From: JBLHKE01 sp047619485
Lineage (GTDB): Bacteria; Verrucomicrobiota; Verrucomicrobiia; Verrucomicrobiales; DEV007
Assembly (NCBI GenBank): GCA_047619485.1
Contig: JBLHKE010000251.1
Coordinates: 1-10,040, forward strand
Reading direction: 5' to 3'
DNA length: 10,040 nt
Position numbers and translations under genes: made by a program. Below, piece by piece: positions 1 through 6,417 of this stretch (within the stretch, counting starts at the first letter, position 1; every line of letters starts with the position of its first letter). Below the pieces are notes generated by a model that had not been told where the DNA came from, did no database searches, and saw only the letters and a list, made by a program, of their open reading frames with translations.

Positions 1-165
1 GACCATCTCCCTGACAATTTCGGTACGTTTCGCGGGCGTATCCTTGGCGGTAGTGAATTTTTTGTAGAGCGCCGAGGCCTGTCCGCGCTCCTCGGGCGAG
101 AGCGCTGTGAGCGCGAAGCTTGGAACGGTGAGAACGGTGAGAAGGAATAGGAAGGTGCGGATCAT
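1..165 (-). CDS. N-terminus of an exported protein of unknown function (runs off the left edge)
   Basis: Reading leftwards from the ATG at 165-163 gives 55 residues with no stop before the window ends, so only the N-terminus is present. The first 18 residues (MIRTFLFLLTVLTVPSFA) form a typical Sec signal peptide: a positive residue at position 3, a hydrophobic core and an S-F-A cleavage site. There is no lipobox Cys, so the product is probably periplasmic or secreted. The mature start is hydrophilic, with a short helical-looking stretch that includes SPEERGQASALYKKF. I do not recognise the family. No Shine-Dalgarno sequence is visible before the ATG; the start was chosen because the signal peptide begins exactly there. 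The gene is divergent from murJ and shares a 153-base upstream region with it. Confidence 0.7.
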   Translation of the reverse strand, partial: MIRTFLFLLTVLTVPSFALTALSPEERGQASALYKKFTTAKDTPAKRTEIVREMV

Positions 166-230
166 CGGTGGGGGAGCGCTACCATCCGTCAAAATCGGGA
201 CCTCTCAATGAAGGATTGTTTGAAAGGAGT

Positions 231-266
231 ATCGCCAGGCTGCGTTCTTTAGAGCCTGGCGGCGAT
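231..266. repeat. Inverted repeat (hairpin) in the divergent intergenic region
   Basis: The arms gccaggc (234-240) and gcctggc (254-260) are a perfect 7-bp inverted repeat with a 13-base loop. The flanks atc (231-233) and gat (264-266) could add three pairs with a small bulge. There is no T-run on either side, so it is not a convincing intrinsic terminator. It lies between two divergent start codons and could be an operator or a leader hairpin for murJ. I see no convincing promoter in the rest of the 166-318 gap. Confidence 0.3.
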
Positions 267-318
267 TTCCCTTTGATCTCACCCGCCTCTGCGCCTAACC
301 AAATAGCGACCAACCACT

Positions 319-2385
319 ATGGGACTTCTTCGATCGATGGCGACGGTGAGCGGGTTCACGGCCCTGAGCCGTGTGCTCGGTTTCGCGCGCGATATTTTTA
401 TGGCGCGCTACCTCGGTACGGGGCATGCGGCAGATGCATTTTTTGCCGCCTTCCGCTTCCCGAACATGTTCCGGCGCATCTTCGGTGAAGGTGCTTTTAA
501 TGCCGCGTTCGTACCGCTTTTTGCGCGCGAGATGGAAGAGAAGGGCAAGGAGGAGGCGGTGCGTTTTGCCAACAACGCCTTCTCGTTCATGGTGGTGGTA
601 TTGGGTGTGCTGACGGTGATCGCGATCCCACTGATGTTCTGGATCCTCTCGGCAGTCGTGCCAGGCTTCAAAGCTTCCGAAAAATCGCCGCAGTACAGTG
701 CTGGGTCTGCGGTGGAGGAGTTCCATTTTAAGGTCAACGTGCGCGGCGCGAAGGAGATCTATTTTACCCTCGAAGGCGACGCGTCGCTGGTGTCGATCGA
801 GGAGGCAAAGCTCTCCGCGGGAGAGCGGGACGGTTGGTTGGACAAGTTGGGCGAGAAACTGAGCGGCGAGCGCAAAGCCTTGCCAGACGATGGGATGATG
901 GTGGAGCTCTCGGAGCTGGCAGCCAACCAGCGATTGGCGCGCAAGTGGAAAGCTGATATCGAGCAGGAGACCGGCGAGTCGCGGGACCTCACCGAGGGGG
1001 AACTGGTAGAGATCAGGCAGGAGGTTGAGAAGTTGCAGATCGCGGAACGCCTGACAGGGCTCGGCGATGATGAAGATGGGGCGGTGTCGTTCGAGCTTCC
1101 GAAAGAGCATGACTACCGCGAGCTGACCGGGGTGATCCGCACGACGCCTGGCGACGGGGCGGGCGCGCGATTTAAGATTTATCGCAACCATCCAGGGACG
1201 TTTACCCTCACGGTGAAGCTGACGCAGATCATGTTCGTCTACCTGCTCTGCATGGCGCTGGCGGCGCAGTTGAGCGGGGTGTTGAACACGGTGAAAATCT
1301 TCGGCATGCCGGCGGCGGCGCCGATCTTCCTGAACCTGATTTTTCTCATCGGCCTGCTGATTGTGGTGCCGATCATCGGATGGAAAAAAGATCCGGTTGG
1401 TTGCAGTGTCGTCGTCTCTTGGTGTGTGTTTGTTGCCGGATTTGTGCAGCTGGGCGCGCTGCTGGTAACCTGTTGGCGCAAGGGCTTGCCGATCCGGTTC
1501 TGCCGGCCAAGGATGTCGCCGCGGATCAAGAAACTCTTCATGCTGATGGGGCCGGGCGTGGCGGCTGCGGGTATCCAGCAGATTAACCTGCTCATCGGCG
1601 GCATCATCGCATCGTTCCAAGAAGGGGCGATTTCCTTTCTGTATTTTTCAGAGCGCGTCTACCAGCTGCCACTCGGGATGATCGGGATTGCGATGGGGGT
1701 GGTGCTGTTGCCGGAGGTTACGCGACGCTTGCGGGGTGGCGATGAAGCCGGTGCGGTATCGAGCATGAATCGCGGGATCGAGCTGGCTCTCCTAATCACT
1801 CTGCCGGCGGCGGTGGCGATGATCGTGATGCCGTCGGCTATCATCTCGACTCTTTTTGAGCGTAATGCATTCACGGCTGAGGACACGCGGCAGACCTCGT
1901 TGGCATTGGCCGGCTTCGCAATGGGCTTGCCGGGCTACGTCTTGATTAAGGTGTTGCAGCCAGGTTACTTCGCGCGCGAGGACACCAAGCGGCCGATGAA
2001 GATGGCTGGGATCACGGTGGCGGTGAACATCATCGTGTCGCTCATGCTATTCCCGGTGTTCCGCCATGTAGGGGTGGCGGTCGCTACGGCGGTCGCCGCG
2101 TGGGTGAACGTGTTGCTCCTAGCCGTCGGTCTGCGTGGATTTTGGAAAATGGACGCCAAGCTGTTGAGGAAGTTGCCACGCGTGGTGTTGGCGAGCGTGC
2201 TGATGGGCGTGGTGATCTATTTCGTGCAGAAAGCCATGGGGGAGAGGTTCTCCGGCACGCAGCTGAAAAAGACGCTCGGCCTCGGCGTGTTGATCACGAT
2301 CGGTATGGCGAGCTATGCTGGCTGGGTGCTGGCGCTCGGCGTGACAAGCCTTGGCGAGTTCAAACGCGGTTTCAAACGTGGCTAG
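319..2385 (+). CDS. murJ: Lipid II flippase MurJ with a large periplasmic-loop insertion
   Basis: MurJ flips lipid II across the inner membrane for peptidoglycan synthesis (MOP superfamily). The N-terminal 117 residues align without gaps to E. coli MurJ as I remember it, and the key residues fall at the same numbers: R18 and R24 (SRVLGFARD), D39 (ADAFF) and R52 (FRRIFGEGAF). The counterpart of E. coli R270 is R446 in LYFSERVYQLPLG. Further family signatures are LSGVLNT near 319-324, MGPGVAAAGIQQINLLI near 410-426 and VLQPGYFAREDTKRP near 545-559. The protein is 688 residues long against roughly 510-530 in the family. The excess is a hydrophilic block at residues 118-293, after PGF at the end of TM3. 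The start is fixed by an in-frame stop at 304-306. No Shine-Dalgarno sequence is seen. It is the first gene of a plus-strand block. Confidence 0.97.
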   Translation: MGLLRSMATVSGFTALSRVLGFARDIFMARYLGTGHAADAFFAAFRFPNMFRRIFGEGAFNAAFVPLFAREMEEKGKEEAVRFANNAFSFMVVVLGVLTVIAIPLMFWILSAVVPGFKASEKSPQYSAGSAVEEFHFKVNVRGAKEIYFTLEGDASLVSIEEAKLSAGERDGWLDKLGEKLSGERKALPDDGMMVELSELAANQRLARKWKADIEQETGESRDLTEGELVEIRQEVEKLQIAERLTGLGDDEDGAVSFELPKEHDYRELTGVIRTTPGDGAGARFKIYRNHPGTFTLTVKLTQIMFVYLLCMALAAQLSGVLNTVKIFGMPAAAPIFLNLIFLIGLLIVVPIIGWKKDPVGCSVVVSWCVFVAGFVQLGALLVTCWRKGLPIRFCRPRMSPRIKKLFMLMGPGVAAAGIQQINLLIGGIIASFQEGAISFLYFSERVYQLPLGMIGIAMGVVLLPEVTRRLRGGDEAGAVSSMNRGIELALLITLPAAVAMIVMPSAIISTLFERNAFTAEDTRQTSLALAGFAMGLPGYVLIKVLQPGYFAREDTKRPMKMAGITVAVNIIVSLMLFPVFRHVGVAVATAVAAWVNVLLLAVGLRGFWKMDAKLLRKLPRVVLASVLMGVVIYFVQKAMGERFSGTQLKKTLGLGVLITIGMASYAGWVLALGVTSLGEFKRGFKRG
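670..1197 (+). other. Inserted hydrophilic domain inside MurJ (residues about 118-293)
   Basis: In E. coli MurJ only a few residues separate the PGF motif ending TM3 from the K-F-A-L-T start of TM4. Here PGF (115-117) and F-T-L-T-V (295-299) are separated by about 177 residues. The segment is highly charged and has no membrane span. Short beta-like stretches (EEFHFKVNV, KEIYFTLEG and AVSFELP) flank a central, probably helical, acidic region (residues about 160-248). By MurJ topology (N-terminus inside) the loop is periplasmic. Reading frame and base composition are continuous with the flanks, so it looks like an in-frame domain and not a disrupted gene. I recognise no family in it. Confidence 0.85.
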
Positions 2386-2412
2386 GTCTCCTCTGCTCCC
2401 CGGGCTTGCAAG

Positions 2413-2449
2413 TTGGCAATTTTCTGGGATGGGTTACGGCTTGGCAATT
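2413..2449 (+). repeat. Pair of 9-bp direct repeats TTGGCAATT upstream of the ABC ATPase
   Basis: TTGGCAATT occurs at 2413-2421 and again at 2441-2449, 28 bases apart start to start, in the 72-base gap between murJ and the ATPase gene. An 8-bp palindrome, CTTGCAAG (2405-2412), lies directly before the first copy. Direct repeats nearly three helical turns apart just upstream of a start codon can be a regulator site, but no promoter boxes are clear here and chance cannot be excluded. Confidence 0.3.
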
Positions 2450-2457
2450 AACCTGAA

Positions 2458-3360
2458 ATGCTGGAAATCAAGAATCTACACAAGACCTTCGGCAGAGGGA
2501 AGCCGGCCCTAGATGACGTGAGTTTCACTGTGGAACGCGGCGAGGTCTTCGGTCTGTTGGGCCACAACGGCGCGGGCAAGAGCACGGCGTTGGGGGTCAT
2601 GCTCGGCATGGTGCGGCCGGATTCTGGCGATGTGAAAATTAGTGGGATCTCGGTGCGAGAGGATCGAGCGCTGGCACTTTCGAAGGTCGGCGCGATTTTC
2701 GAGTCGCCGTGTTTTTACAAGTATCTCAGCGGGTGGAAAAACCTCAAGGTGCTGACGAGCTACTCGGGCTATTGGGATGAGGCCAAGGCGCGCGAGGTTG
2801 TCGATCTGGTCGGGATGACCGAGCGTATTGAGAGCAAGGTGTCGACCTACAGTCACGGGATGCGCCAGCGACTCGCGTTGGCCCAGGCGCTCCTGCCGCA
2901 GCCCGAATTGTTGTTGCTCGACGAGCCGACCGACGGGCTCGACCCGGAGGGGATCCACGAGTTCCGCCGCTTCATCCTGCGCCTGCGCGACCATCTCGGC
3001 GTGACGATTTTGCTCAACTCGCACCTGTTGCCGGAGGTGGAACATGTCTGCAGCCGCGTGGCGATCATCCGCCAAGGGAAGTTGGTGTTCGAGGGCGAGA
3101 CGAAAAATATTTCCGAAGGTGATCCGCGCTACCGGATCGAGGTCGACGATTGGGTGCGGGCGTCGAAGGTGATCGTTGCTGGCGGTGGGACGGTGAAGTC
3201 AGACGGGGATTTTACCCTGCCGGAGAATTTGCGCGTCTGTGATCTTGTGACGGCTCTAGTCGGTGAGGGGATCGAGGTGAGCTCGGTTGGCGAGCACAAG
3301 CGCACCTTGGAAGAACTCTACTTAGAGGTGGCCGAGAAACGGCCGGAGGAACGACCATGA
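2458..3360 (+). CDS. ABC transporter ATP-binding protein (CcmA/NatA/BcrA-like exporter type)
   Basis: This is the cytoplasmic ATPase of an ABC-2 type exporter. In order: Walker A GHNGAGKST (35-43); a Q-loop region, VGAIFESPCFYKYLSG (77-92), with Glu where many families have Gln, as is common in bacitracin-type ATPases; signature YSHGMRQRLA (131-140), a variant of LSGGQ; Walker B and D-loop LLLLDEPTDGLDP (151-163); and the switch His in NSHLLPEVE (H189). Residues after about 220 form a C-terminal extension typical of this subfamily. The 300-residue length is normal. An in-frame TAA at 2449-2451 sits just upstream, so the ATG at 2458 is the outermost ATG. It overlaps the permease gene by 4 bases (ATGA), so the two are translationally coupled. 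The substrate cannot be read from sequence; antibiotic, lipid or peptide export are possible. Confidence 0.95.
   Translation: MLEIKNLHKTFGRGKPALDDVSFTVERGEVFGLLGHNGAGKSTALGVMLGMVRPDSGDVKISGISVREDRALALSKVGAIFESPCFYKYLSGWKNLKVLTSYSGYWDEAKAREVVDLVGMTERIESKVSTYSHGMRQRLALAQALLPQPELLLLDEPTDGLDPEGIHEFRRFILRLRDHLGVTILLNSHLLPEVEHVCSRVAIIRQGKLVFEGETKNISEGDPRYRIEVDDWVRASKVIVAGGGTVKSDGDFTLPENLRVCDLVTALVGEGIEVSSVGEHKRTLEELYLEVAEKRPEERP
3345..3350 (+). promoter_or_regulatory. Ribosome binding site of the ABC permease
   Basis: GGAGGA lies 6 bases before the ATG at 3357, inside the end of the ATPase gene. It supports the ATGA-overlap start and translational coupling. It is the clearest Shine-Dalgarno sequence in the window; most other starts here lack one. 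Confidence 0.75.
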
Positions 3361-4268
3361 ACAAGGGACTTAAAAGAGTGTGGCGCTCCTGGGGGGGCGA
3401 GTTTTCCCGCCAGCTCTATTTCGAGCTGGCCAAGATGTTCGGGCGCCGGCGCACGCATATCGGGTTTGGCGTGTTCGTCTTGCTCGAGTTGTTGTTCGCC
3501 ATCCTCTACAAGCGCGAAGATTCGGTGGTGTGGGTCAAGGAGATGATCAGCAAGCAGGCTTCGAGCCTCGGGCCTCTCTCGATGCTGTTCGACCTGGAGT
3601 ATTTTTATTCGGCGCTGACCATGTCGCACATGATCCTCGGTGTCGCGGTGGTGTTGCTCGGTGGATTGTTCCTGGCGCTGGTCGCTGGGGATATCGTGTC
3701 GAAGGAGGAGGAGGACGGGACGCTGCGCATGGTTCTCTCGCGGCCGATCACCCGTGGTCGACTTCTGGCAGTCAAGTATTCCGCTTGCGCGGTATTCACC
3801 TTCGCCCTGATCGGGTTCGCTGCGGTTTCGTCGTTGGCCACGGGTTTCCTCTTCTGGCGCGCCGATGGTGGATTCTTCATGAGCTCGCGGGACCTCGGCC
3901 TGACCGCATTCCATAAATTCGAACCGGGCTTGTGGCGATTCATCCTCGCGATCCCATTCCTTGCCGCCTCGATGTTCGTGGTCACTTCGGTCGCATTTTT
4001 GTTCTCCTGCTTGCGGATGAAACCGGCGACGGCGACGATCCTGACGCTGGCACTGCTGTTCATCGACATCATCTTGAAGCGCATGGGACCGCTGCGCGAC
4101 ATCAAGCACGTGTTCATCACCTCGAGGATGAGCAGCTGGCAGCTGGTGTTCGGACACAAGATCGACTGGTGGTTGCTGGCGCAGAATTTCTCCATCCTCG
4201 GATTGGTCTGCTTCGTGTCATTCTGCTTGGGTTGGATCGTTTTCTCGCGTCGCGATTTCAAGAGTTAG
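3357..4268 (+). CDS. ABC-2 type transporter permease
   Basis: This is the inner-membrane partner of the preceding ATPase. The 303-residue protein has about six hydrophobic spans, near residues 36-51, 92-110, 143-166, 194-217, 226-241 and 277-296. After the second span comes GDIVSKEEEDGTLRMVLSRP (111-130), followed by ITRGRLLAVKY. This is the hallmark ABC-2 segment (E-x-x-x-G-T-L-x-x-x-L-x-x-P-I-x-R) that contacts the ATPase. An aromatic, charged loop (about 51-90) separates spans 1 and 2 and would face outside. The start overlaps the ATPase stop and has a good Shine-Dalgarno sequence. The gene ends 15 bases before panC. The exported substrate is unknown. Confidence 0.92.
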   Translation: MNKGLKRVWRSWGGEFSRQLYFELAKMFGRRRTHIGFGVFVLLELLFAILYKREDSVVWVKEMISKQASSLGPLSMLFDLEYFYSALTMSHMILGVAVVLLGGLFLALVAGDIVSKEEEDGTLRMVLSRPITRGRLLAVKYSACAVFTFALIGFAAVSSLATGFLFWRADGGFFMSSRDLGLTAFHKFEPGLWRFILAIPFLAASMFVVTSVAFLFSCLRMKPATATILTLALLFIDIILKRMGPLRDIKHVFITSRMSSWQLVFGHKIDWWLLAQNFSILGLVCFVSFCLGWIVFSRRDFKS

Positions 4269-4283
4269 CAAAAACCTGGCCAG

Positions 4284-5120
4284 ATGCGATTGATCGAGAG
4301 TATAGACGAGATGATGGCGCTGATCGGGCCGGCGCGGGTGGTACTGGTGCCGACGATGGGTGCCCTGCACGACGGGCACGCCACGCTGGTGCGTGAGGCT
4401 CGCTCGCTGGCTGGGAAAGATGGCACGGTGGTGGTGAGTATTTTTGTGAACCCGACGCAATTTGCTCCCGGGGAGGATTTTGAGTCCTACCCGCGCAATC
4501 TCGCTGCGGATCGCGAGACCTGTGCGAAGGCGAGAGCGGATATCATCTTCCATCCTTCTCCGGACGCGATGTATGCAGCGGGTGCCTCGATCGAGATCGC
4601 GGAGACGAAGCTATCGCAGTTGCTGTGTGGTGCTAGCCGGCCGACGCATTTTGGTGGTGTTTGTACGGTGGTGGCAAAACTGTTCAACCTAGTGCGCCCG
4701 GACATCGCGGTCTTCGGGAAAAAAGATTACCAGCAGCTGGCGATCATCCGCCGGCTGGTGCGCGATTTGAACATGGGGGTGAACATCCACGGAGTGGAGA
4801 CGGTGCGCGAGGAAGACGGCCTAGCAATGAGTTCGCGCAATCTCTATCTGGACGACGAGCAGCGCGCGCAGGCGCCAGTGATCCGGCGGGCGCTGCTGGC
4901 GGCAGATACTCGCTTGCCGAGGGACGAGATGCTGGCGGCGATCGTTGCGCAGCTGCACCAGGAGGCACCGCTCGGGCAGATCGACTACCTGGAGTTGGTC
5001 GATGCGGAAACGCTGGAACGCATCGAGCGAGTGGGGGGGCGACCGGCGCTGCTGGCGATCGCGGTGTTTTTCGGCAAAACGCGATTGATCGACAATCTGG
5101 AAGCTGGACCGTTGGAGTGA
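4284..5120 (+). CDS. panC: Pantothenate synthetase (pantoate--beta-alanine ligase)
   Basis: PanC joins D-pantoate and beta-alanine, using ATP and a pantoyl-adenylate intermediate, to make pantothenate for coenzyme A. Family motifs appear in order: PTMGALHDGH (23-32, the HIGH-type nucleotide site), VSIFVNPTQF (51-60), RPTHFGGVCTVVAKLFN (119-135), FGKKDYQQL (144-152) and REEDGLAMSSRN (175-186), which includes the KMSKS-like loop. The 278-residue length is normal. The ATG at 4284 aligns with usual PanC N-termini; no Shine-Dalgarno sequence is visible, and a second Met-Met pair at residues 10-11 is too far in. It lies 15 bases after the ABC permease and is probably co-transcribed with it, although the functions look unrelated. 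It converges with the selenoprotein gene, only 27 bases away, with no strong terminator between them. Confidence 0.97.
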   Translation: MRLIESIDEMMALIGPARVVLVPTMGALHDGHATLVREARSLAGKDGTVVVSIFVNPTQFAPGEDFESYPRNLAADRETCAKARADIIFHPSPDAMYAAGASIEIAETKLSQLLCGASRPTHFGGVCTVVAKLFNLVRPDIAVFGKKDYQQLAIIRRLVRDLNMGVNIHGVETVREEDGLAMSSRNLYLDDEQRAQAPVIRRALLAADTRLPRDEMLAAIVAQLHQEAPLGQIDYLELVDAETLERIERVGGRPALLAIAVFFGKTRLIDNLEAGPLE

Positions 5121-5147
5121 GGTCTTTAGGCCTTTCCGAGCATCCGT

Positions 5148-6383
5148 CTACCAAGGCTTGGCGCGTAGCTTGACCTTGGCGCTTCGCTTCTCCTTGCCAC
5201 GCAGGAATTTCAGTTCGACCTCGTCCCCAGTCTCGAAGTGGGTACGGATGTAGATCATCGCATTCTTGGCAAGCGGGCTATTGGTTTTTCCATCGACGGA
5301 AAAGACGATGTCGCCCTGGCGCATGCCTGCTTTCTTCCCATTGGTATTCGTCCAAAATTTGGTCACACGGGTGGCAAAGCCGATCGGATCTAGTCCGAGT
5401 TCTTTCTTCTCCGAGTCGCTCATCGTCTTGCCCCAGAATTCCGGGAACGGCGTCATGCGGTGGCCGACCGAGCGGCGGTTGATGTCGGTGACGCGCCAGT
5501 AGGCTGGCAGTGCTAGCTGGCGTGCGGCGCGGTTGGTGGTGATGGTGACGCTGGTCGCATCGTAAGGCAGGTGGTGGAGGGCGTGTTGGACATCGGCAAA
5601 GGTGTGCGCCATCTGATCGCCGATCCTAGTGATCGTTTCGCCTGGCTTGATCCCCGCGGCTGCGGCGCTGCCTTCGGTTTTGGAAAGTAAGACACCGTCG
5701 TCCGGATCGATGATCAGGCCGAGCTTGGCTGGATCCGGGTAGACCCACGGCATGGTCTTCTTGTCGAAATTCTTCAATGCGATCAATTCCAGCGCCCTGC
5801 CTTCGCCGACCTGGTGGCAGTGCACGCACTGCTTCTTCTTCACGACATTGCGGACGTTTGGAAACGACTGGGCGGGGAGAGGTTGCGGTGGGGCTGGGAG
5901 ATCGAGATCGCCACCCTTCCATTGTTGGTGGATGGCGATGCCTCTCTGCAGCGCTTTGATCAGGCTCGGCTCCGAGAGCATGACATCGGCGCCCTCGTCG
6001 GTGCGTGCGCCGTAGCGCAGGTAGACGTTCTTCTCGTGGTTGATGACGAACAGTGAGAACGTGGTGTTGAAATCGAAGTCGAACAGGCCGACGTCGACCT
6101 CCGCCATGTTGGTGATCCGTAGTCGCACGAACTGCTGCTGGAGCTCTGCGATGGGGCTATCGGTTTTCGGACGCACAAACTGTGCATCAAACTCGCGGCA
6201 GTCCGCTCACGTTTCTCACCGGAATTCGACCAGCACCGCTTTGCCGGTCGCCTTGGCGGTGGCGAGCGCCTCGTCGAGATTGCTGATCCAGGGCAGGGTT
6301 GGCTTGAACTCCGGGGCTGGTTTCTGTTCGGCGAATAGTGCGGTCGTCGTGAACGCCAGGGCGAATGCAAGGTAGCGGGTCAT
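5148..6383 (-). CDS. Exported thioredoxin-like/cytochrome c/PDZ protein, probable selenoprotein with two in-frame UGA codons
   Basis: Read from the ATG at 6383, the 411-codon frame is open to TAG at 5148 except for two TGAs, at codons 56 and 59. Residues 1-18 (MTRYLAFALAFTTTALFA) are a Sec signal peptide, so the product is periplasmic. Residues about 30-155 look like a thioredoxin_7-type domain: GKAVLVEFR (47-55), then TGA-E-T-TGA-A-D-C (56-62), then REFDAQFV. The TGAs occupy the redox-Cys positions, giving U-x-x-U-x-x-C. C-V-H-C-H at 186-190 (5814-5828) is a c-type heme attachment site; M211 in KTMPW could be the sixth ligand. One PDZ-like module spans about 222-300 (GSAAAAGIKPGETITRIGD) and a second about 335-408 (GKKAGMRQGDIVFSVDGK). 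A call starting at the GTG at 6176 would lose the signal peptide and active site. I recall a public family described as a Trx7/PDZ (seleno)protein, which fits but is unchecked. A degraded N-terminus is the alternative. Confidence 0.83.
6170..6188 (-). promoter_or_regulatory. Candidate bacterial SECIS hairpin
   Basis: On the minus-strand mRNA, GAUGCACA (6188-6181) pairs with UGUGCGUC (6177-6170), with one U-G wobble, closing a GUU loop (6180-6178). The stem is 8 bp and the first loop base is G. The loop begins 26 nt after the second UGA and 35 nt after the first. Known bacterial SECIS elements lie within the coding frame just after the UGA, with a small apical loop containing an early G about 16-37 nt downstream, so both UGAs are within reach. 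The hairpin codes in frame for D-A-Q-F-V-R-P. Confidence 0.6.
6207..6209 (-). other. Second in-frame UGA, probable selenocysteine codon (Sec59)
   Basis: TGA is followed by A-D-C, so Sec59 and Cys62 would form a U-x-x-C redox pair at the exact position of the thioredoxin CxxC. It lies 26 nt before the candidate SECIS loop. Of the two UGAs, this one has the stronger structural argument. Confidence 0.75.
6216..6218 (-). other. First in-frame UGA, probable selenocysteine codon (Sec56)
   Basis: TGA follows the beta strand V-L-V-E-F-R and precedes E-T-TGA. In a CxxCxxC-type thioredoxin-like motif this is the first Cys. It is a single-base change from TGT or TGC, but also from GGA (Gly). It lies 35 nt before the candidate SECIS loop. 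Confidence 0.65.
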
Positions 6384-6400
6384 GGGGAAAATTATCCCAT
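6382..6400 (-). promoter_or_regulatory. Small hairpin covering the selenoprotein start codon
   Basis: On the minus strand ATGGG (6400-6396) can pair with CCCAT (6386-6382), plus one inner A-T pair (6395 with 6387 is G-type mismatch or wobble at best), around an A/T-rich loop. The second arm includes the first two bases of the ATG at 6383. No Shine-Dalgarno sequence is seen in the 34 bases between the CNNM stop and this start. It might dampen initiation, or be chance. Confidence 0.25.
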
Positions 6401-6417
6401 CGCGCCAGATTTTGCGA

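Noticed and set aside
273..301. Sigma-70 promoter for murJ (TTGATC, 17 bases, TAACCA)
   Set aside because: The -10 box matches the consensus at only two of six positions; not supportable without transcript data.
295..1620. Long open frame antisense to murJ (441 codons)
   Set aside because: The translation is rich in Arg, His and Gln with no domain, as expected for a shadow of GC-rich coding sequence; murJ on the other strand is certain.
3318..4157. Long antisense open frame over the ABC permease
   Set aside because: Low-complexity, highly charged translation with no family; a shadow of the permease gene.
5120..5135. Terminator between panC and the selenoprotein gene
   Set aside because: aggtc/ggcct can form a 5-bp stem with a TTTA loop, but it is short, contains a wobble pair and is followed by only three Ts.
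5148..6176. A 342-residue protein starting at the GTG at 6176
   Set aside because: This start lies inside the thioredoxin-like domain and leaves an exported heme protein without its signal peptide. The ATG at 6383 in the same frame supplies both.
6207..6383. The two in-frame TGAs read as simple pseudogene decay
   Set aside because: Everything else in the frame is intact over more than 400 codons, both TGAs hit redox-Cys positions, and a fitting hairpin follows. Decay remains possible until sel genes or homologs are checked.
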